This document shows, piece after piece, positions 61,604-64,000 of a stretch of DNA of 64,000 nucleotides. Within the stretch, counting starts at the first letter, position 1. Every line of letters begins with the position of its first letter. The stretch is from Onthomorpha sp937906975 (GTDB lineage: Bacteria > Bacteroidota > Bacteroidia > Bacteroidales > P3): NCBI GenBank assembly GCA_045614605.1, contig JAZLDH010000018.1, forward strand, positions 77,393 to 141,392. The letters run 5' to 3'. The notes beneath the pieces were generated by a model. It ran no database searches. It had not been told where the DNA came from and saw nothing but the letters and a program-made list of their open reading frames with translations. A program made the translations under genes and the position numbers.

Positions 61604-62584
61604 ATGAAGATAGCAGTAGTTGGAGCAACAGGCTTAGTAGGAAGTTTAATGTTAAAGGTGCTTGAAGAAAGAGGATTTGCACAAGAAGAAATCTTAGTTG
61701 CAGCCTCAGTGAAGAGTGTCGGTAAAAAAATAAAATTTTCCAATAGAGAATTGATTGTTCAAAGTGTAGAAGAGGTCATAGAGCAAGAGTGCGACTACGC
61801 AATCTTTTCAGCAGGGGGAGCAACCTCTAAAAAATATGCACCACTCTTTGCCGCAAAAGGCACAATCGTTATTGACAATTCCTCAGCATGGAGAATGCAA
61901 GAGAATATCCCACTTGTAGTACCAGAAATCAATGCCAGCGCAATCAAACCTGAGGATAAAATCATATCAAATCCTAATTGCTCAACCATTCAAATGGTTT
62001 TAGCACTAAGTCTTTTACACAAAGAATATCAAATAAAAAGAATAGTTGTTTCAACCTATCAAAGTGTAACAGGAACAGGCGTTAAGGCGGTTAGACAATT
62101 AGATTGCGAAAGAGCAAATCAAGAATGTGAAAAAGTATATCCGCACCAAATATTTGAAAACATACTACCTCACGGAGGCGATTTCCTTGAAAATGGTTAC
62201 ACAACCGAGGAAGAAAAACTTGTAAAAGAAACAAGAAAAATCTTTAATGACCAATCGATAGCCGTTTCCGCAACCGTTGCAAGAGTACCCGTAAAAGGAG
62301 GACATAGTGAGTCGGTAAATGTGGAATTTGTTAAACCTTTTGAATTGAAAGACGTTTACAAATTGTTAGAAGAAACAAAAGGAGTAGTCGTAGCGGACAA
62401 ACCAAGCGAAAACCTTTATCCTATGCCGCTATATTGCGAGGGTAAAGATGAAGTCTTTGTTGGAAGAATACGAAGAGACGAATCGGTAGAAAACGGACTT
62501 AACCTTTGGATTGTAGCCGACAATTTAAGAAAAGGAGCAGCCACAAACGCTATTCAAATATTAGAATATTTAAGTAGAAAGTAA
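61604..62584 (+). CDS. asd: Aspartate-semialdehyde dehydrogenase
   Basis: A 326-residue enzyme for NADPH-dependent formation of aspartate semialdehyde, leading to lysine/diaminopimelate, threonine and methionine. I use ATG 61604 (MKIAVVGATGLVGSLMLKVL); an earlier in-frame Met at 61550 adds only a basic tail. NADP site GATGLVG at residues 7-13, active Cys in ISNPNCSTIQMV (near 127), substrate Arg/His in KGGHSESVNVEF. The gap of 34 bp from the CLC gene suggests read-through from it. Confidence 0.94.
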   Translation: MKIAVVGATGLVGSLMLKVLEERGFAQEEILVAASVKSVGKKIKFSNRELIVQSVEEVIEQECDYAIFSAGGATSKKYAPLFAAKGTIVIDNSSAWRMQENIPLVVPEINASAIKPEDKIISNPNCSTIQMVLALSLLHKEYQIKRIVVSTYQSVTGTGVKAVRQLDCERANQECEKVYPHQIFENILPHGGDFLENGYTTEEEKLVKETRKIFNDQSIAVSATVARVPVKGGHSESVNVEFVKPFELKDVYKLLEETKGVVVADKPSENLYPMPLYCEGKDEVFVGRIRRDESVENGLNLWIVADNLRKGAATNAIQILEYLSRK

Positions 62585-62591
62585 CCATTTA

Positions 62592-63734
62592 ATGAAAAGG
62601 GTTTCTATATTGATTCTCCTATTGTTAATTCTCACAAGAACAATAGGACAAGATAGATTTTTGGATTCATACTCCATTTTTGGGCAAAGCGGTTGGGTTT
62701 TGCCTACCAATAGTTATGTAAGAGGAGAGAATTACGAAGAAATACCAATCTCAAATATTTACACCCTTTCTTTAAGATACGAAAGACAAACCGATGGTTC
62801 ACGCCCATGGCATCAACTCTATGATTATCCCTCTTACGGCTTAGGACTATACATTGCAGGCTTTAATGTAAGAAATCAATTAGGTTATCCCATATCCCTA
62901 TATGGTTTTATGAGTAGTTATGTCTTTGATAAAGAAAAATGGGACTTAAAAGCAGAATTTTCTTTGGGACTTTGTTTTAATTGGCAACATTTTACTCCAC
63001 AAACCCCTCTTAATGACGCAATGGGAGGAGCAGTGTCTTGTTACGTTGATGCGGGATTGACAGCATATAGAAGTATAGGCAAAAACTTTGAAATAGGATT
63101 TGGAGCATACCTATCTCACTTTTCAAATGGGGCAATGAAAAAACCAAACAAAGGAATCAACACAATAGCTCCAAAACTTACACTAAAATACAAGCCATAC
63201 GGAGAATTTGAATACGCAAAATCGCCATTACCATCTTTTGAAAAAGGAATAGACGACCTTACAACATTGTTTTTTGGCTCGCATAACGTACTAACAATTT
63301 TAGCACCAAATCAAGTAAACAAACCATTTCAAGCTAAATCCTACTTAGTCTTTGGATTAGACAAGCGATTCTTAAAAAGATTTACCCCAAAACACTCTTT
63401 CGGCTTAGGCTTTGGCTTAGGATACAATCAATACATAGGAACAACCTATTACATACACGATAGGGAATTGGTCTTTCGTGAAGCAAACCTTATGGAGAAA
63501 TTCAATTTAAGTGCATATCTTAGTTACGAATATAGAATACATCGTTTAATGCTATTTGTTGAGCCGGGGTATTACATTTATAGAAGTATATACGACAATG
63601 CACCTAATTTCTTTCAACGCATTGGGCTAAGGTATCAATTCAATCCGCATTTCTTTGCAAGCTTAGGTTTAAGAGCAGCGAATTTTAGCGTAGCACAATA
63701 CATAGAATGGGGAATAGGGGTAAGAATGCCGTAA
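62592..63734 (+). CDS. PagL-like lipid A deacylase / acyloxyacyl hydrolase family protein
   Basis: A 380-residue outer-membrane protein with a signal peptide (residues 1-19, LILLLLILTRTIGQ). The beta-barrel of lipid A 3-O-deacylase type covers about residues 20-205, with the His-Ser catalytic pair in FGAYLSHFSNGAMKKPNKG (HxSNG then KPNxGxN). The C-terminal 170 residues form further amphipathic strands (GLGFGLGYNQYIG, FVEPGYYIY), a Bacteroidetes extension. It should trim lipid A acyl chains. It starts 7 bp after asd. Confidence 0.82.
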   Translation: MKRVSILILLLLILTRTIGQDRFLDSYSIFGQSGWVLPTNSYVRGENYEEIPISNIYTLSLRYERQTDGSRPWHQLYDYPSYGLGLYIAGFNVRNQLGYPISLYGFMSSYVFDKEKWDLKAEFSLGLCFNWQHFTPQTPLNDAMGGAVSCYVDAGLTAYRSIGKNFEIGFGAYLSHFSNGAMKKPNKGINTIAPKLTLKYKPYGEFEYAKSPLPSFEKGIDDLTTLFFGSHNVLTILAPNQVNKPFQAKSYLVFGLDKRFLKRFTPKHSFGLGFGLGYNQYIGTTYYIHDRELVFREANLMEKFNLSAYLSYEYRIHRLMLFVEPGYYIYRSIYDNAPNFFQRIGLRYQFNPHFFASLGLRAANFSVAQYIEWGIGVRMP

Positions 63735-63741
63735 AAAAAGT

Positions 63742-63790
63742 CTAAGAAAAAAAATTTTTTTTCTTTGCTTTTTTAATTTTTTTCTTAGGA
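63742..63790. terminator. Terminator region after the PagL-like gene
   Basis: A perfect palindrome AAGAAAAAAAATTTTTTTTCTT (described by ends AAGA8 and T8CTT, 63744-63765), and an alternative pairing of CTAAGAAAAAAA (63742-63753) with TTTTTTTCTTAG (63777-63788). Same CTAAG/CTTAG motif as the fmt and etfA hairpins. Confidence 0.65.
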
Positions 63791-63869
63791 AAATTTTTCT
63801 AAATCAAAGAAATATTTTTACCTTTGCTTCATCAATCAAAATATTATGCAAATTACAATAAGCATAACC

Positions 63870-63877
63870 TACCTTTG
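63870..63877 (+). promoter_or_regulatory. -7 box near the window end
   Basis: TACCTTTG followed by TAAAAAC; drives a leader of about 115 nt toward a gene beyond the window. No clear TTG at the expected distance. Confidence 0.5.
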
Positions 63878-63900
63878 TAAAAACAATTTGAGCAAATAGA

Positions 63901-63934
63901 GATGTTTGCTTAGCACTTGCTTTGAGCAAACATC
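63901..63934 (+). promoter_or_regulatory. Leader hairpin before a strong ribosome-binding site at the window end
   Basis: GATGTTTGCT (63901-63910) pairs with AGCAAACATC (63925-63934), 10 bp, 14-nt loop. TTTGAGCAAA occurs both just before the hairpin (63888-63897) and inside its 3' arm, so an alternative pairing is possible. The window ends with AGGAGGAAAT, an unusually clear Shine-Dalgarno sequence for this genome; the gene itself is not in the window. Confidence 0.55.
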
Positions 63935-64000
63935 GTTAAAATAAACCCAATCAAAGCAAGAGAAAATAAAGTATTCACACTCTAAATTTTAGGAGGAAAT

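Noticed and set aside
1..64000. CRISPR array
   Set aside because: No series of regularly spaced identical repeats with unique spacers; the only tandem arrays are the short 21-bp and 23-bp units described.

Overview
The window comes from a low-GC member of the Bacteroidetes, most likely order Bacteroidales. The evidence is: promoters of the form TTG-N19-TAnnTTTG (the Bacteroidetes -33/-7 pattern) in front of a dozen genes; type IX secretion sorting domains of both kinds; S46 dipeptidyl peptidase; BtuCD/FecCD-type importer genes; a short RpoD (288 aa); a split transketolase; and near absence of Shine-Dalgarno sites. I cannot assign a genus. A bcd-etfB-etfA operon and a phosphate butyryltransferase-type gene point to butyrate or butyryl-CoA metabolism.

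Layout. 1-9 kb, minus strand: the bcd-etfB-etfA electron-bifurcation-type operon, then a tight five-gene operon (L-serine dehydratase, SulP anion transporter, FecCD permease, ABC ATPase, CatA-like acetyltransferase). 9-21 kb, plus strand: alaS, typA, RNase P RNA, an ECF sigma factor overlapping a membrane protein that looks like an anti-sigma factor but ends in a T9SS sorting domain, a two-gene transketolase interrupted by a VWA protein gene, and a PIF1-like helicase with HRDC. 21-26 kb: a long structured leader RNA, four small membrane protein genes and an M16 peptidase. 26-37 kb: rpoD, then manC-asnS-rpoN-M23 peptidase-ribH-fmt, then hup, coaE, a T9SS-exported serine protease and a small lipoprotein. 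37-45.6 kb is the accessory part: a frameshifted OafA-type acyltransferase, a restriction-modification cluster, an S46 peptidase, a short DUF1016 protein and a CoiA-like gene split by a -1 frame change at a perfect A-AAA-AAG heptamer. 45.6-50 kb, minus strand: FrhB-like iron-sulfur protein, flippase, GNAT and mltG, with the SRP RNA between them on the plus strand. 50-64 kb: cstA, ptb, a PAS protein, a lipoprotein with a second copy of the structured leader, tRNA-Ser(UGA), prmC, ribD, a DUF62 protein, a BtuF-like lipoprotein, truA, a 41-aa lipoprotein, exonuclease III, a CLC channel, asd and a PagL-like lipid A deacylase.

The observation most worth following is the leader RNA present twice (about 21.17-21.48 kb on plus, 53.25-53.57 kb on minus). 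The two copies share promoter, order of elements and helices, and several helices are kept by paired base changes, which is what a conserved RNA structure predicts. They precede unrelated envelope-protein genes. I do not recognise the family and could not search Rfam.
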